64,000 bases of DNA from Strongyloides papillosus. Taxonomy: Eukaryota > Nematoda > Chromadorea > Rhabditida > Strongyloididae. The position numbers were made by a program, and so were the translations under genes. Where the stretch lies: NCBI GenBank assembly GCA_005656395.1, contig SRSI01000023.1, positions 620,001 to 684,000 on the forward strand, written 5' to 3'. Below are positions 13,563 to 24,466 of the stretch, piece by piece. Every line of letters starts with the position of its first letter. Position 1 is the stretch's first letter. Under the pieces are notes generated by a model. The model saw only the letters and a list, made by a program, of their open reading frames with translations. It did no database searches and was not told where the DNA came from.

Positions 13563-14255
13563 TTAGGTTGAAGAATAAATAGTGGCCGCAAGAAAAAAAA
13601 TGTATTAGAATAATATCTATTTTAGTTTAAATTAAATAAATTATCCAAAATAGTACCAATTAGAACTTATACGTCTTTGTTAACGTTCTAACAATTTAAG
13701 AAATCTCGTTTTGTAAAACTCAGATTTTTGAGGTATTATGAAGTCAATGAAATATCTTTCTGCAGAGTTTTGATCTTTAAACAATTTATTTTTTAAAAAT
13801 GCATCTAAGCGTCTAAATAAGTAACAATTTGACTCCACAATCTTCTTTAAATTCTCAGTATCGGTATTTATGGGTCTTTGTCTACCTATTTCATCATCGA
13901 GATCAAAATTACCCTCTCGAAATTTCTCAAACTAAAGACGCACCGAGCATTTAGAAGTTAACCCTTCCCCCTATACATCCACTGTATTTTGAAATACTTC
14001 AGTTCGATTACGTCCAAGTTTGAACTGATGCAAAAAAATTACCCTTAATTTCTTTTTTGACAACATTTTTAAAATCGGACATAACATTACTAAAAATCAA
14101 ATTAGGAATTAAGATAAAGTGCGAAATATTATCAAGACAAGTATCCCTACATTCCTACATAAACAATGGTTAAATAATGAAATTATTTATTATAAGTTTT
14201 TACAATGAAAAGTTACATTAAAAATCTGCGGCCATTATTTGTTCCCTAACCTGAT
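13563..14255. mobile_element. Internally deleted mariner element
   Basis: Imperfect terminal inverted repeats begin TTAGGTTGAAGAATAAATAG on the left and end with CTATTTATTC-like sequence, ATTATTTGTTCCCTAACCTGA, on the right; both continue into GGCCGC. TA lies at each flank (13561-13562; 14256-14257). At 693 bp it is about half a mariner. It is inserted at the inner end of the left inverted arm. Confidence 0.75.
13641..14066 (-). pseudogene. Mariner transposase remnant (N- and C-terminal pieces)
   Basis: From the ATG at 14066 the frame begins MLSKKKLRVIFLHQFKLGRN and continues through FEKFREGNFDLDDEIGRQRP, the N-terminal HTH region of a mariner transposase. After LKKIVESN the catalytic DD34D core is missing. 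The frame resumes in the C-terminal region (SEFYKTRFLKLLER, then SSNWYYF), which matches the usual end of this family. At least three in-frame stops are present (after DV, RL and ER); two of these occupy positions where mariner proteins carry tryptophan. It is non-functional. Confidence 0.8.
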
Positions 14256-15538
14256 TATATCAACCAAAATAAAATGAATTATCTAAATATAATTTTTGTT
14301 GTTAAATTGAGAAATTGTATTTTAAATTTGTTTTGGTATTGTTTAATATGGTATAAAACGTAAATTTAAATTGTATACAAATAGAAGAATTTATGGAAAT
14401 GATATCGTTATCTTTGTAATTTTTAAACTTATCTTAATTTTTACTATTTTTAAACTTTGAGTAAGTTAATTAGAGGATAAAGAAAACTTGGTTTTGTTTT
14501 AAATATTTTGTTAATTGTATAGGGTAATTTATTTATGATTTCAAAAATTGTACTATATAATTTTAAGGTACAACGTCAAATAAATATAATTTAACTCTAT
14601 GATCCTCGAGCCATTTAATAGAAAAATTTTGTGAGGATGTATGATTGTTTAAAAAAAGGCCGAATTTAAAGAACTGTTGTTTGACATATTAAGTACCGAA
14701 ATGACAAATATTTTGATAGAAAAAAATTTTACAAGCTTACATATTAGCATTAAAGAAAAGATAAAAGAACGGTAACTTTAAATGACGTTTCTTCTAATAA
14801 TGAAAATGAAATCGCTAAGTTACAAAGAAAAAATGAATCATTCTTCGGTTATGTATGAGAAATCTTTACCTTCAAACAAGCATAAAAGTAATTTCACAAA
14901 ATACTTCTAAATATTTCTTTGAAGTCTTATGTTGATAAATGATTGCTTTATTTAAGTACCGATGACATTTTATACAGTATAAAAGAGATTGTTTTTGATT
15001 AAATGAAACAGATATAACTAACCATTAATTGTCGTACTCTTTAACTTATTTTAACTATTAACAAATATAATAATTAATTTTGAATAGAAATAACAAAAGA
15101 TAAAGTTTCAAAATCACTTTTACGATGCTTCTCGAAGTTATGAAATTTTATAAAATCGACGAGGAAAAGCGTTGTTTATGCCAAATCATGTTTTTAATAC
15201 TACTTGTTACCAGTATGATTTCTGGTAAAATTTTCTTATATCGATTATACATTTAACAAATATACGAGTTTATAAATAAATTGTCACTTGAAAAGTGATA
15301 CTTGGAATTAATTTTACAATAATATATTATTTTTGTTTTTTATCTAGATTATAATAATAAATCTAAATAATTAAAATTTGAGTATATAAAAATTGTAATA
15401 GATATAATTTTTATATATCAAATAACTGATAAATAAAATCTAAATCAGCTTGGGTTTTGTTTCCTTTGTAATGATCATAAAGAAGAGTAGAGAATTGAGT
15501 AAGGATATTGACTATGACAAGTCAACCTTTTAACTCGA
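14256..15538. other. Gene-free stretch before Gypsy fragment
   Basis: No intact gene. About 14585-14900 reads as short open pieces separated by stops on the plus strand (for example NENEIAKLQRKNESFFGYV) and could be an eroded 5' part of the retroelement that follows. I could not identify gag, protease or a primer-binding site. Confidence 0.35.
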
Positions 15539-16575
15539 CCCAAAGTATCAATATTACCACTTATTGACGATCTTTTGGAAAAGATTTCAGGAAAGAAAGT
15601 CTTTATAACTATCGATCTTCCAGCAGAATTCTTTTAAATATCATTTGAAGAAAGATCAACAGAAATAACCGCAGTCATAACACCAAACGAATTGTATGAA
15701 AATAAAATAACACCAATGGGATTATCTGAAAGTCCAGCGACTTTCCCATGTGTTATGGAACATACGATTGTAAACCTCAGAGATCATGTAGCTGCGTATT
15801 TGAACGATATAATATAATTTGGAAGAGAAGAAAATCATATAAATAAGTTGGAAGAAGTTTTCAAAAGGCTTGATGCAACAAGGTTCAAAGTTAAATTGAA
15901 GAAAAGAATGTGGAGATCAAAACATCTATTGCTTATAATTATAATAGTAACGGTTTAGTAGAACGGTCAAACATAACCATAGATGAAATAATCGCATGCT
16001 ATGAAGCAGTGGAGAATTAGGACATTATTGTTTCCATTGTAATTGGAGTCTACAACAATCAAATTCATACCAATACAGAACAAAAACCATTTGAAGTTTT
16101 ACATGGAATGACGAAAAACAATGTAATAAATGTTCTTTCAATGATCAACCATTTAAATCAACATAAAGAGCCTATAAACTACGAAGAAATTATCTCTAAA
16201 GTAAGAGAGAAACTAACTAAGCATAGGGAAAATCAGGAAGCGAAGAAAGAACACATATTCAAAAAAGGAGATGTTGTTCTGAAGTCTATCCTGGATAAGG
16301 TTGGGAACAAGAAGAAATTACAAGAAAGGTATAATAAACTTTTCTGCATAATGGAAATAAATGAGGAAACTGGAGACTGCAAATTAAGCAAAATAACGCG
16401 ATCTGGAAGAATAGTTTACAGGAAATCTAAAGAAGAAAGAATTTATATTTATGCACACGTCAAACAGCTAAAGAAATCACCAGATAAGTTTCAACAAAAA
16501 TTATTATTACTATTAATATTGTGCTTACTATGCACCAACTTCTGTACATTATGCATTTTCAATTTACCACTTTAA
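15539..16575 (+). pseudogene. Gypsy-type LTR retrotransposon pol fragment
   Basis: The frame from 15539 reads a reverse transcriptase: PLIDDLLEKISGKKVFITID, then EITAVITPNELYENKITPMG, then SPATF, then YLNDII at the YxDD site (first catalytic Asp changed to Asn). It ends at about 15915 in VKLKKRMW. RNase H and most of integrase are gone: within a few bases the sequence jumps to the integrase end (NSNGLVERSNITIDEIIACY, then a C-terminal chromatin/DNA-binding-like part from the ATG at 16108, KKGDVVLKSI...). In-frame stops at about 15630, 15818 and 16018 confirm it is dead; the last sits where integrases usually have Trp. The 155-aa stretch from 16108 is open but is only the integrase tail plus a hydrophobic end. 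No flanking LTR pair was found. Confidence 0.8.
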
Positions 16576-17101
16576 CTCTTATATATCTAATTTTTTCAAA
16601 CTTTAAAAATTTAAGATTACATTTCGTAATTAATTTTTACTTATAAATTTAATTATTAACCTATTCATGCTTTATTTAACATTTTATTTATCACTTTTCT
16701 TGATATTAATAACATTTATGAAATTCTGATAGATTATCATTTTTATTTATTATTGTAAAATATATCTTAATTCATTTATCTTATCATTTTTACTTAATTA
16801 TTTTATTATATATGTTTGCTTATATGTAAACATATGTAAATCAATACGACAAATGATATCCTTAACACTAATTCCTTGACAATTTATCATTTATCACTAT
16901 TATTATTTATTGTACCCTTATAAAACAATAATTGTGTTATCATCACCGATATTAATAAGAATGTCATAAGTAACCAGATGCCGCTTTGAATAAATGCGAA
17001 GTCTGGACAACAAATCATATAAAAATCAAACAAAATCCTTAATAATCAAATCCTCAAGTTTGACAAATTATAAATCAAAAAGGGAAAAGATGTAATCCCT
17101 A
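16576..17101. other. Intergenic region
   Basis: No gene. It is AT-rich with TTATTTATCATTTTTA-like repeats, followed by a slightly less AT-rich 200-base stretch (16960-17100) leading to the TATA box of the next gene. Confidence 0.4.
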
Positions 17102-17109
17102 TATATAAA
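17102..17109 (+). promoter_or_regulatory. TATA box (TATATAAA)
   Basis: TATATAAA lies 83 nt before the ATG at 17185 in locally GC-richer sequence. The neighbouring orphan gene has a TATA box at almost the same distance (87 nt). Confidence 0.45.
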
Positions 17110-17184
17110 CAGAAACCCTCGACAGCTTATCATTCATGTATTAATTACCAAAATTATATTTTATATACCAAAATTAATCTAATT

Positions 17185-17652
17185 ATGGCTTCTACTTCTG
17201 CTAATAATGATTCAAAGATCAAAATTCTTTCTCTTGAAGAAAAACAATGGCTCTTAAAAAAGAGAATATTTTCTGGTTTCCGGTTAAAAATGAATAATAT
17301 AACCAAAAAGGAATGGGAAGACTACAAGGAAAAAGTAGCTAAGGTAGAAGCTGAGAGAGTTAAAAGAATGGAAGAAGAAGAAGAGAGAAAGAAAGCAAGA
17401 AAAGATAAAGTTGAGAAATTAATCGAAAAATATAAGAGAGAACGCGAATTATACCTGGAAGGACTTCTTAAAAGAATTTATCCTTCCCTAAAAGATCATC
17501 TCAGAAGACAAAGAGAAATAAGGGAATTTAAGAGAAACTTCTGGGTACAGAAACCAGGAGAAAAAGAAAGAGAATACCAAAAGAGAGTTATAGAAAAAGT
17601 ACGAAGAATAGAAGAAATAAGAAAAGAATGTGAAAATGATGAATTCGAATGA
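17185..17652 (+). CDS. Single-exon charged coiled-coil protein, unknown
   Basis: This 155-aa intronless ORF starts MASTSANNDSKIKILSLEEK and is dominated from about residue 45 by Lys/Arg/Glu with heptad-like spacing (KVAKVEAERVKRMEEEEERK). It has a less charged insert around residues 90-125 (YLEGLLKRIYPSLKDHLRRQ; FWVQKPGEKE) and ends in a TGA stop. No signal peptide or membrane segment is visible. Composition is less AT-rich than the surroundings, and the TATA box and a downstream AATAAA at about 17834 support transcription. I do not recognise the family. It lies 0.6 kb after the dead Gypsy pol and 0.5 kb before another orphan with the same promoter layout. An accessory or gag-like ORF of a retroelement and a lineage-specific host gene are both possible. 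Confidence 0.5.
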   Translation: MASTSANNDSKIKILSLEEKQWLLKKRIFSGFRLKMNNITKKEWEDYKEKVAKVEAERVKRMEEEEERKKARKDKVEKLIEKYKRERELYLEGLLKRIYPSLKDHLRRQREIREFKRNFWVQKPGEKEREYQKRVIEKVRRIEEIRKECENDEFE

Positions 17653-18105
17653 AGAGAAAGAAAACGTTTATTCATAAGAGCATCTATTCACACTCTATAC
17701 ATTACTTGCTATCAATTATTTTAAATATATTTTTTTTTATTATTATTACAATCCTTTATTATATATTTTTTGTTTGTTTGTATTCTTATTGTAATTTTTA
17801 TTTAATTTTGATTATCTTTTAAATTTGTATCTTAATAAAATTCTTTGCTTTAAAATTAAAGTAGGCAATTTTATTTAAAAAACTTATTCCCAATACTCTC
17901 CTAATTAATAATCCATTAATCTCATAAGAATAACCCATTGTTAAATACCAATAACTACAAAACAATACTACAACAATTGAGTTTTGTAATAGAAACTTCT
18001 AAATTAGGGTAAAAGTCAAAGAGTAAGGCAGATGTTTTCTAAAAGAATTATGACATTCCTGTAAAGAATCAGAAGATAATAAGACAACTTAATTGAAGAA
18101 GCCAA

Positions 18106-18113
18106 TATAAAAG
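18106..18113 (+). promoter_or_regulatory. TATA box (TATAAAAG)
   Basis: TATAAAAG lies 87 nt before the ATG at 18193, in the context AATATAAAAGG. The same AATATAAAAGG word occurs at 22445 without a following ORF. Confidence 0.45.
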
Positions 18114-18192
18114 GTCTTCAATCATTACAAATATTCAATTATCCATTCAATTACATATATTCTATTATATTACTATCTAAAAAATTTTTTTT

Positions 18193-18732
18193 ATGATGAA
18201 CAACAACAATACTGGAAGACCTGGGAATAATATAAATAACCCCATAATTTTGGATGACAGTGAAGGAGAAATGGAGATTGAGGAGGATCAAATGAAGAAT
18301 TCTGATACTGAAAGTGAAGGAGAAACAGAAAACATAAATGATTCTCCTGACTTTACAAGTCCCATTAGATACGAAAGATACAATCATCTATGCTTGTATC
18401 ATAGAGGATATTATCCCCAAAGGGGGACTGGGACCAATAGATCGAATAATAACGTCACAGGAATACTCATAAAAATAAAGACATGGTCAAACAGAAGAGA
18501 CCCATCAAGATACATCAATATTATTAGAGATCATGCCGATCTCGTAGACTTAGAAATACACCTGCAACAACAGGCGAATCCTAAAACAAAAATATTAATG
18601 GAAAGAATTCTCAGCCTAAGAAGATGGAGGAGAATCCGAATTATAGCGGATAGAAGCTGGATACAATATGGGAATATGTATCCAGATTATGGAAACCTAG
18701 TTATAATTTACAAAAATGACGAAACAGACTAG
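18193..18732 (+). CDS. Single-exon acidic/basic orphan protein
   Basis: This 179-aa intronless ORF begins with an Asn-rich start (MMNNNNTGRPGNNINNPI). An acidic, Ser-rich segment covers residues ~17-55 (ILDDSEGEMEIEEDQMKN, DTESEGETENIND). It then changes to a basic, aromatic C-terminal part (LSLRRWRRIRIIADRSW; MYPDYGNLVIIYKNDETD). The acidic-then-basic layout resembles nuclear or nucleic-acid-binding proteins, but no domain is recognised. TATA box upstream; AATAAA at about 18867 downstream. An alternative in-frame start (second Met) changes nothing. It may be a retroelement accessory ORF or a young host gene. Confidence 0.5.
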   Translation: MMNNNNTGRPGNNINNPIILDDSEGEMEIEEDQMKNSDTESEGETENINDSPDFTSPIRYERYNHLCLYHRGYYPQRGTGTNRSNNNVTGILIKIKTWSNRRDPSRYINIIRDHADLVDLEIHLQQQANPKTKILMERILSLRRWRRIRIIADRSWIQYGNMYPDYGNLVIIYKNDETD

Positions 18733-19142
18733 GATAATTTCTGAAAAGGATTAATGATTATTACTTATCTTTCTATTTATATATTTTTTTTATTATTATT
18801 TATTATTTTTATTATTATTATTCTTTTTTTCTTTTATTTATTTTTATCTAATCATGCTTTTTTGTAATAAAGTTTTTGTAAACTTTTGTTGTCCGCAATT
18901 AATTAAACATTTCTTGCAAAACACTAAAACTAATTTATTTAATATTTATAACCAAGATTATTTGTAAATTATTATTAATCAGCAAAATTAGAAATATCTC
19001 TCTCAAAATATATAACTGTAAAACATATTTATACTTTAAAGAATACCTAATAATATTTTGTAAGCCCAAAATACATTTTCATGCTTATTACTATACTTGT
19101 ACTATCACTATATATTGCTATGTATATATATACATACAATAT
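18733..19142. other. Intergenic, polyadenylation region
   Basis: T/A-rich low-complexity sequence (TTATTATTATT runs at 18790-18830). A likely polyadenylation signal AATAAA lies at about 18867. Confidence 0.4.
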
Positions 19143-20429
19143 TATATATCACACTATGTTGTTTCCTCGGTCGAATACTTTGACCCCTGCCGCAGCGACG
19201 TTTTTCTAAACTTGTAAATAACCCATTTGAAGCTAATAAAAGTTTATGAAACTCTTACAGGACATTGTTTATGCTGTGTAGAGGTAGATTATTTTAAAAA
19301 AATTTTAAAATTTCCAAAAATGGAAATTTTTTATTTTGAAGCTTTATATCTCGACCGTTAAACGTGATATCTTATATGAAACCTATATATTCTGAAAGCC
19401 CTTGATCTACCCTACAAGAATATACACATGGCATATCGAAGTTACTGAACGTTTTCGAGATAATTAGATTTAAAGTTAATTACCCATAATTTTTCAATAT
19501 TTATGATATTAAAAGCCAATTTTTTAAATTATTAGGACTTTAAAATTTTTCTAGCATAGATTACATTTTATACTATATTAAAAAAAATAAAGTTACTGCA
19601 AAATACTATCTATAAATGATCATTTTAGCCAAATATTTTAAGTAATAACGTTTACAGAAAAACTTATTTAAACTTCTAAATATGAACCTTTATAAGTTGA
19701 TATTTGTATATTACTATCAGATCATGCTTCAACTGTACATATTTTTATTATTCCTTCCAAAAAAGGCATTTCATTTTATGTCTTGAACACATCTCAAATG
19801 TGCTCTTTTATACCTCAGAAACATATAATAATATTTATATTTTTTATTTATAAAACAATTCTAGCACTTTAGAAAGTTTTCTAATGCTAAAACCAAAGTA
19901 TTTTATCATTTTTTTAAAAGTGAAAGTAAAATTTTTTTTAATATAAATTAATCATTTAAGGAATTTTTCTTTACTTTTAACTTATTTACATAGCCTATAA
20001 TATGTATTAACAGAATTTTTGAATTCTTGTAATTAAAAAAATTGGCTTTTAATATTATAATTATTGAAAAATTATGGGTAATTAACTTTAAATCTAAATA
20101 TCTCGAAAAAGTTCAGTAACTTCGATATGCCATGTGTATATTCTTGTAGGGTAGATCAAGGGCTTTCAGAATATATAGGTTTCATACAAGATATCACGTT
20201 TAACGATCGAGATATAAAGCTTCAAAATAAAAAATTTCCATTTTTGGAAATTTTAAAAATTTTTTTAAATAATCTACCTCTACACAGCATAAACAATGTC
20301 CTGTAAGAGTTTCATAAACTTTTATTAGCTTCAAATGGGTTATTTACAAGTTTAGAAAAACGTCGCTGCGGCAGGGGTCAAAGTATTCGACCGAGGAATT
20401 TAATACTAAACAACATAGTGTGATATATA
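19143..20429. mobile_element. Palindromic element with ~400-bp inverted arms
   Basis: The left arm (TATATATCACACTATGTTG, then TTCCTCGGTCGAATACTTTG from 19163) is matched inversely by the right arm ending at 20398 (CAAAGTATTCGACCGAGGAA), followed by AACATAGTGTGATATATA. The right copy has about 8 extra bases between the two blocks. The arms stay close to identical for ~380 bp (for example GGGTAGATCAAGGGCTTTCAGA at 20150 and its inverse), then meet a ~500-bp AT-rich core. There is no ORF. A decayed half-copy starts at 25019. Confidence 0.8.
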
Positions 20430-20656
20430 TATATCTCTACACATATATATCCATACATTACCATGCATGTATCTAAAATACATATAAGGCTATAAGAAGA
20501 TCCCTGGATGAAGATTTACAACAATACTAAAACAATAATTTTGAAACCAAAATTTATTTATAAAAAGTAAAATCAAAAAGCAACAAAGAAATGATAAAAT
20601 GAAGAAAATTACATTTTTTTCTCTTGAAGTAAAAATAAGAATAATGATGTATTTAA
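20430..20656. other. 3' flank of membrane protein gene
   Basis: No gene of its own. On the minus strand an AATAAA-type signal near 20550 could end the transcript of the gene at 20657-21142. Confidence 0.4.
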
Positions 20657-21142
20657 TTAATAATCCACTTCATCAGAAAACGGGATATAGTAAATATTGT
20701 TTTTGGAGGTAACCGTGTTGGAAACTGAAGTATTACTAGACTTAGAGGTTCTATATTTATCACCAGAAGCCTTATCCTGATATTTGAAAGTTTTAGCTTG
20801 ATCATCAACAGCTTCAACTTGTTCGTAGAAAGCTTCAACATATTCGTTGGCGGTTGAAACTTGTTGGTTGGCAGCTTCATTTGAAGTTACAAGTGGATCA
20901 CCAGCAGATTGACCAGCAGCTGCTTCAACTTGGTCATTTTGACTATCAGCAGATTGGTTGTTCTTTTGTTCATGATATTTTTTCCAACAGTATAAAACAA
21001 GCTGTATTAAGTATGGCAAACATATTCCGAAAAGCCCTACAAAGAAATCCCTGATAATATCGTTTGAATCATATTGTTCATCACACATAGTTCTACAAAG
21101 ATTTGAAGGATCCTGGAAATTACCGCGAGGAACACAAGACAT
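20657..21142 (-). CDS. Single-pass membrane protein, unknown
   Basis: 161 aa from the ATG at 21142. A short Cys-containing N-terminus (MSCVPRGNFQDPSNLCRTMC) is followed by one transmembrane segment at about residues 31-52 (DFFVGLFGICLPYLIQLVLY) with Trp-Lys-Lys after it. The remaining ~105 residues are polar, rich in Gln/Ala/Ser/Asp with weak repetition (QVEAAAGQ; EQVEAVDDQ). It is not a classical signal peptide, and the positive side after the helix suggests a cytoplasmic tail. A TTTTAG just before the ATG could be the acceptor of a 5' intron, so an upstream exon is possible. The reading frame is clean and less AT-rich than its flanks. No family recognised. Confidence 0.5.
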   Translation of the reverse strand: MSCVPRGNFQDPSNLCRTMCDEQYDSNDIIRDFFVGLFGICLPYLIQLVLYCWKKYHEQKNNQSADSQNDQVEAAAGQSAGDPLVTSNEAANQQVSTANEYVEAFYEQVEAVDDQAKTFKYQDKASGDKYRTSKSSNTSVSNTVTSKNNIYYIPFSDEVDY

Positions 21143-21521
21143 TTTTTGAAATTCGCCTAAAATAAAGAAAAAGAAATTTATTTAAATATGTTTAAAGATG
21201 TGAAATTTATAGAACTTTCGACGATATATTTAATAATATATTAAATAACATATTAATCATATAGTCAAATGAATTAAAATGAAAATGTTGTATATATATA
21301 TGACAATTGTCTCTGAAAGAACTTTTTAATGAACACAAGACAGACCTTTGATAAAAAAGAGAGACATGGTTTTTTTTCACTTTTATTATATAATGTGACT
21401 TACAACTTTTACATCCCTGCGTTTCTATCGGACAAAACTTTTAACACAAATTTACCAATTAATTAAATTATTATAAAAAAAAAAGAAAATACTTCTCGAT
21501 TAAAATACAACAGTATAAAGT
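21143..21521. other. Intergenic region
   Basis: 5' flank of the minus-strand gene; AT-rich, with a TATATATATATGAC stretch at about 21291. No gene seen. Confidence 0.35.
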
Positions 21522-21752
21522 TTATTTAATTCCTCTACAAGTATAAAAGAAAACGAAATTGAATATACCGTCCACTGGTCCATGCAATAAGACATGATTC
21601 TTCCTGTGTATGAGAGTTGTTGTGTAAAAAAGAAAAAGTAATGAATGTATGAATAAGTCTTGTAGATTTGATAGAAATAATAAAGCAAATTTAAATTCAC
21701 TAGCTGTCCAATATAAAAAAGAGAATAATCCAGCAGATGTATGAATAACCAT
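21522..21752 (-). CDS. Doubtful hydrophobic ORF
   Basis: A 76-codon open frame (MVIHTSAGLFSFLYWTASEF...), mostly hydrophobic, could form two membrane segments. It lies upstream of the minus-strand gene at 20657-21142, and possible splice donors (AGGTAAAG at about 21793; TTGTAAGT at about 21838) lie further upstream. The run is somewhat less AT-rich than the flanks. It may be an upstream exon, a separate gene or chance. Confidence 0.2.
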   Translation of the reverse strand: MVIHTSAGLFSFLYWTASEFKFALLFLSNLQDLFIHSLLFLFYTTTLIHRKNHVLLHGPVDGIFNFVFFYTCRGIK

Positions 21753-23289
21753 ATGAAGGAATATGAAAGAAAGACGATTGTGATTTTCTTTACCTAAAAA
21801 TGATATAAGATAAGATAAAATTGAATAAAAACTTACAACTCAATAGAAATAAAAAACAAAATATCTCGTATCAGAATAAATAACTATTGAAATATTATTA
21901 ACATTAATTTCTTCAAATTGATGATAAATTAATAATTCATGATCCTTTTATTCATAATTGCTCCATCTCATCCCAACCATTCAATGTTTTAATAGTCTAT
22001 AAACCCTAGAAATAACCATATTTTGAGATAAATAAATAGTTATAACAAAAATAATTATAAAATAAATAATAATTTGATTAAAGAAAAAAAAATTTTATGG
22101 TAAATGAATGATTATCACTATTTTTGGTTGTCAAACATGAAATAAATCACTAAAAAGTAAATAACAATTTCGTTACAAAACCCTTGAAATTTCAAAACTT
22201 CAAATGTTAATAACCAAAAATATAAACAAGACTAAAATTAATAATAAAATAAGAAATGAAAAGTTTTTTATATTTGAAATTTGATCAAGTAATAACAATA
22301 AATCATTAAAAACAATAATATTCAGAATCAACAAATAAATAAACATAAAGGTACAACATCGTCTTCACCAGGTGGTAAAGAATCGAGGAAGAGAGTCGAA
22401 ATAAGAACGGAAAATTTTACAAAATTATTAGCCCACCTACATGAATATAAAAGGAAATGTTTATCTTCAAAGTGCCAGAGTTGGTTATCCCAGCAATATG
22501 TTTTTATGATAAATAAATATATTTTATTGTATTTAAGTTTTCTTTATCTTTGATAAACACTTACCCTAAATCTTGTGTTATTATTAAACCGCTACGCTAT
22601 AACGTATAGTTATCGTTCAGTTTTTATGATTAACGATATACCAACGTTATCTTACAATTGAACAGTAACAAGCGGGTTTAACAGGGTAATGTTCTTCTAG
22701 GTAGTATAATTAAAAAAAAAGAGCGTTAGGCAACATTATTTTTCTAGATCATTTAATTTAAAAAAATATAGATTAAAGTGGTAGGTAAAAATGTTTTTTG
22801 ATTTAGTTAAATTAAAAAAAAAGATGTAGTGGTGGATGAAATTTGTACTTGTTAGATAATTAAAATAAAAAAATTACATGTATCTCTCATGTTTAACTAT
22901 CGAGTAATTTTCAAATCGCAGATACGGCAGAACAATTGTATGTAGAATACGTTGTCAAAATAATCATACTTCTACTAAACTAATATAATTTTATTATTTA
23001 GTCAATAAGATCTTTACTGCCAACATATTGTATTTGTAATGAATAGTTTGTTCCATATAAGAAGAAAACCAATATAATAAAAAATAAAACGAAGATCAAC
23101 AATTATATAAATACTTAACACCTCTTATCGAGAATTTGACTAATATATAATAAAACAAAATGATAGCAAACAAAGGGAGTATTAGGTTGTAATAAATACT
23201 TTATATATTTTTTAGCATTTTATAAATCTCCATTCCACAACATATTTAATCTCTAAATTATAATTTCATCATCATATTCTTATTTAATA
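21753..23289. other. Intergenic region with an LTR-like promoter block
   Basis: No coding sequence supported. At 22446-22453 TATAAAAG is followed within 70 bases by AATAAATATATT, the order expected in the U3-R of an LTR, in locally GC-richer sequence (22340-22690). I found no second copy, so a solo LTR is only a possibility. TATATA at about 23203 may be the TATA box of the gene at 23290. Confidence 0.35.
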
Positions 23290-24466
23290 ATGAAATTTAT
23301 TTTCATAATTTTACTTGTTCTATTATGCATAACAGAAAATGTAAGTTTCTAATGTTATTAATAATAGTTTTTTTAAGTCTACGGAAGGAAAAAGTGGAAG
23401 AAACGAATCATCTCCAAGACAACCTCCACCATATTACAACAAATCACTACCTAAGATTCCATATTATTACGACAGTCAACTAGATAATATGAAAACTTTT
23501 TCAACTGGAAGAACAGTAAGTGTTCTAATACAAGTGATTTTCCGTCAAATTGAAAGATATACGTGCCTTAAATTTAAACAAAATAAAACTGATCAAGTAA
23601 AAAATTCTATAGGTATCAATTTTTTACTAAGCAATAACAGTAATAACACAGTATCATTATCTAATAGTCCAAGTTGTCCGACAAATATCACTTTGACAAA
23701 TACCACATATATGAATACTACACTCTTGGGATTCTATTTAGGTATCGCTTTAGATATAATTCCAGAAGTTAGACGACCTGATAGAGATATTGACGTAAAG
23801 GTTAACGATTCTAATATCATAAATGAATTTATGCAATACTATAATATCACAAATTCAAGTTATATAACATATTTAAATGATACAGAATTTGACTTTAGAT
23901 CACCAATGTTTCTTGGTCCTGACTTTGGAAGTAAAGATAATAAATCTACTTACGAAGTCTTATTATATAAAAAAGATCAATATCCTCCTGGACGGGGAAG
24001 GACATTCCGTCATAATTTTTATAAATATATTTTTTACTATTATTGTAATGGTTCTACAATTGAAAATAAGTGTAAGTATGGTGGATATCCTTACCCAGTA
24101 AATAAACACAAATGTAAGTGCCCAGAATATTTTGCAGGAAAAAATTGTGAAAGCTTTAATAATCAGAGCAGTTCAGTTAATTACACAATTAGGGGTCCTA
24201 TAACGGCAAATTCAACTAGATATTATTATTCAGTAAATCTTACAAATACTACTTTCTATCTTAATATAACCTCAAAACTTAGAAATGTATCAGCTACTGT
24301 TGAAAATATAACATTTTCAAAAACTGATTGTTCACCTTTTGGATCATCCTTAGAAGTTTTAATTCGCAAAGACAAAGGTGCTGCAGGTATATATCTATGT
24401 AGAAATAGTACAAATTTTAAACTTCCCTCATTATCTAATGAGGTTTTTTTTCATACTCGATGCTAA
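23290..24466 (+). CDS. Astacin-like pseudoenzyme (EGF-CUB), frameshifted end
   Basis: Exon 1 (23290-23340) encodes a signal peptide (MKFIFIILLVLLCITEN). After a 37-nt GTAAGT...TTTAAG intron, exon 2 runs from 23378. The astacin fold is recognisable: PYYYDSQLDN, YTCLKF, the helix region FYLGIALDIIPE (residues ~136-147) followed by RRPDRDIDVKV, and the Met-turn region FDFRSPMFLGPDF. In active astacins that helix is HExxHxxGxxHE; here all three zinc His and the catalytic Glu are replaced, and the Met-turn Tyr is gone too, so it cannot be a zinc protease. An EGF-like module (~240-275, KCKCPEYFAGKNCES) and a CUB-like region follow. There are many N-glycosylation sequons. As read it stops at 24466; the CUB end (ILDAKNENIFF, NVTYRAVSR) continues in the next frame to 24569 after a run of eight T at 24443-24450. 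Secreted non-catalytic binding protein is my inference. Confidence 0.8.

Noticed and set aside
20653..20880. Minus-strand ORF rich in Lys/Leu/Thr with repeat-like text
   Set aside because: Shadow frame of the repetitive tail of the membrane protein gene at 20657-21142.
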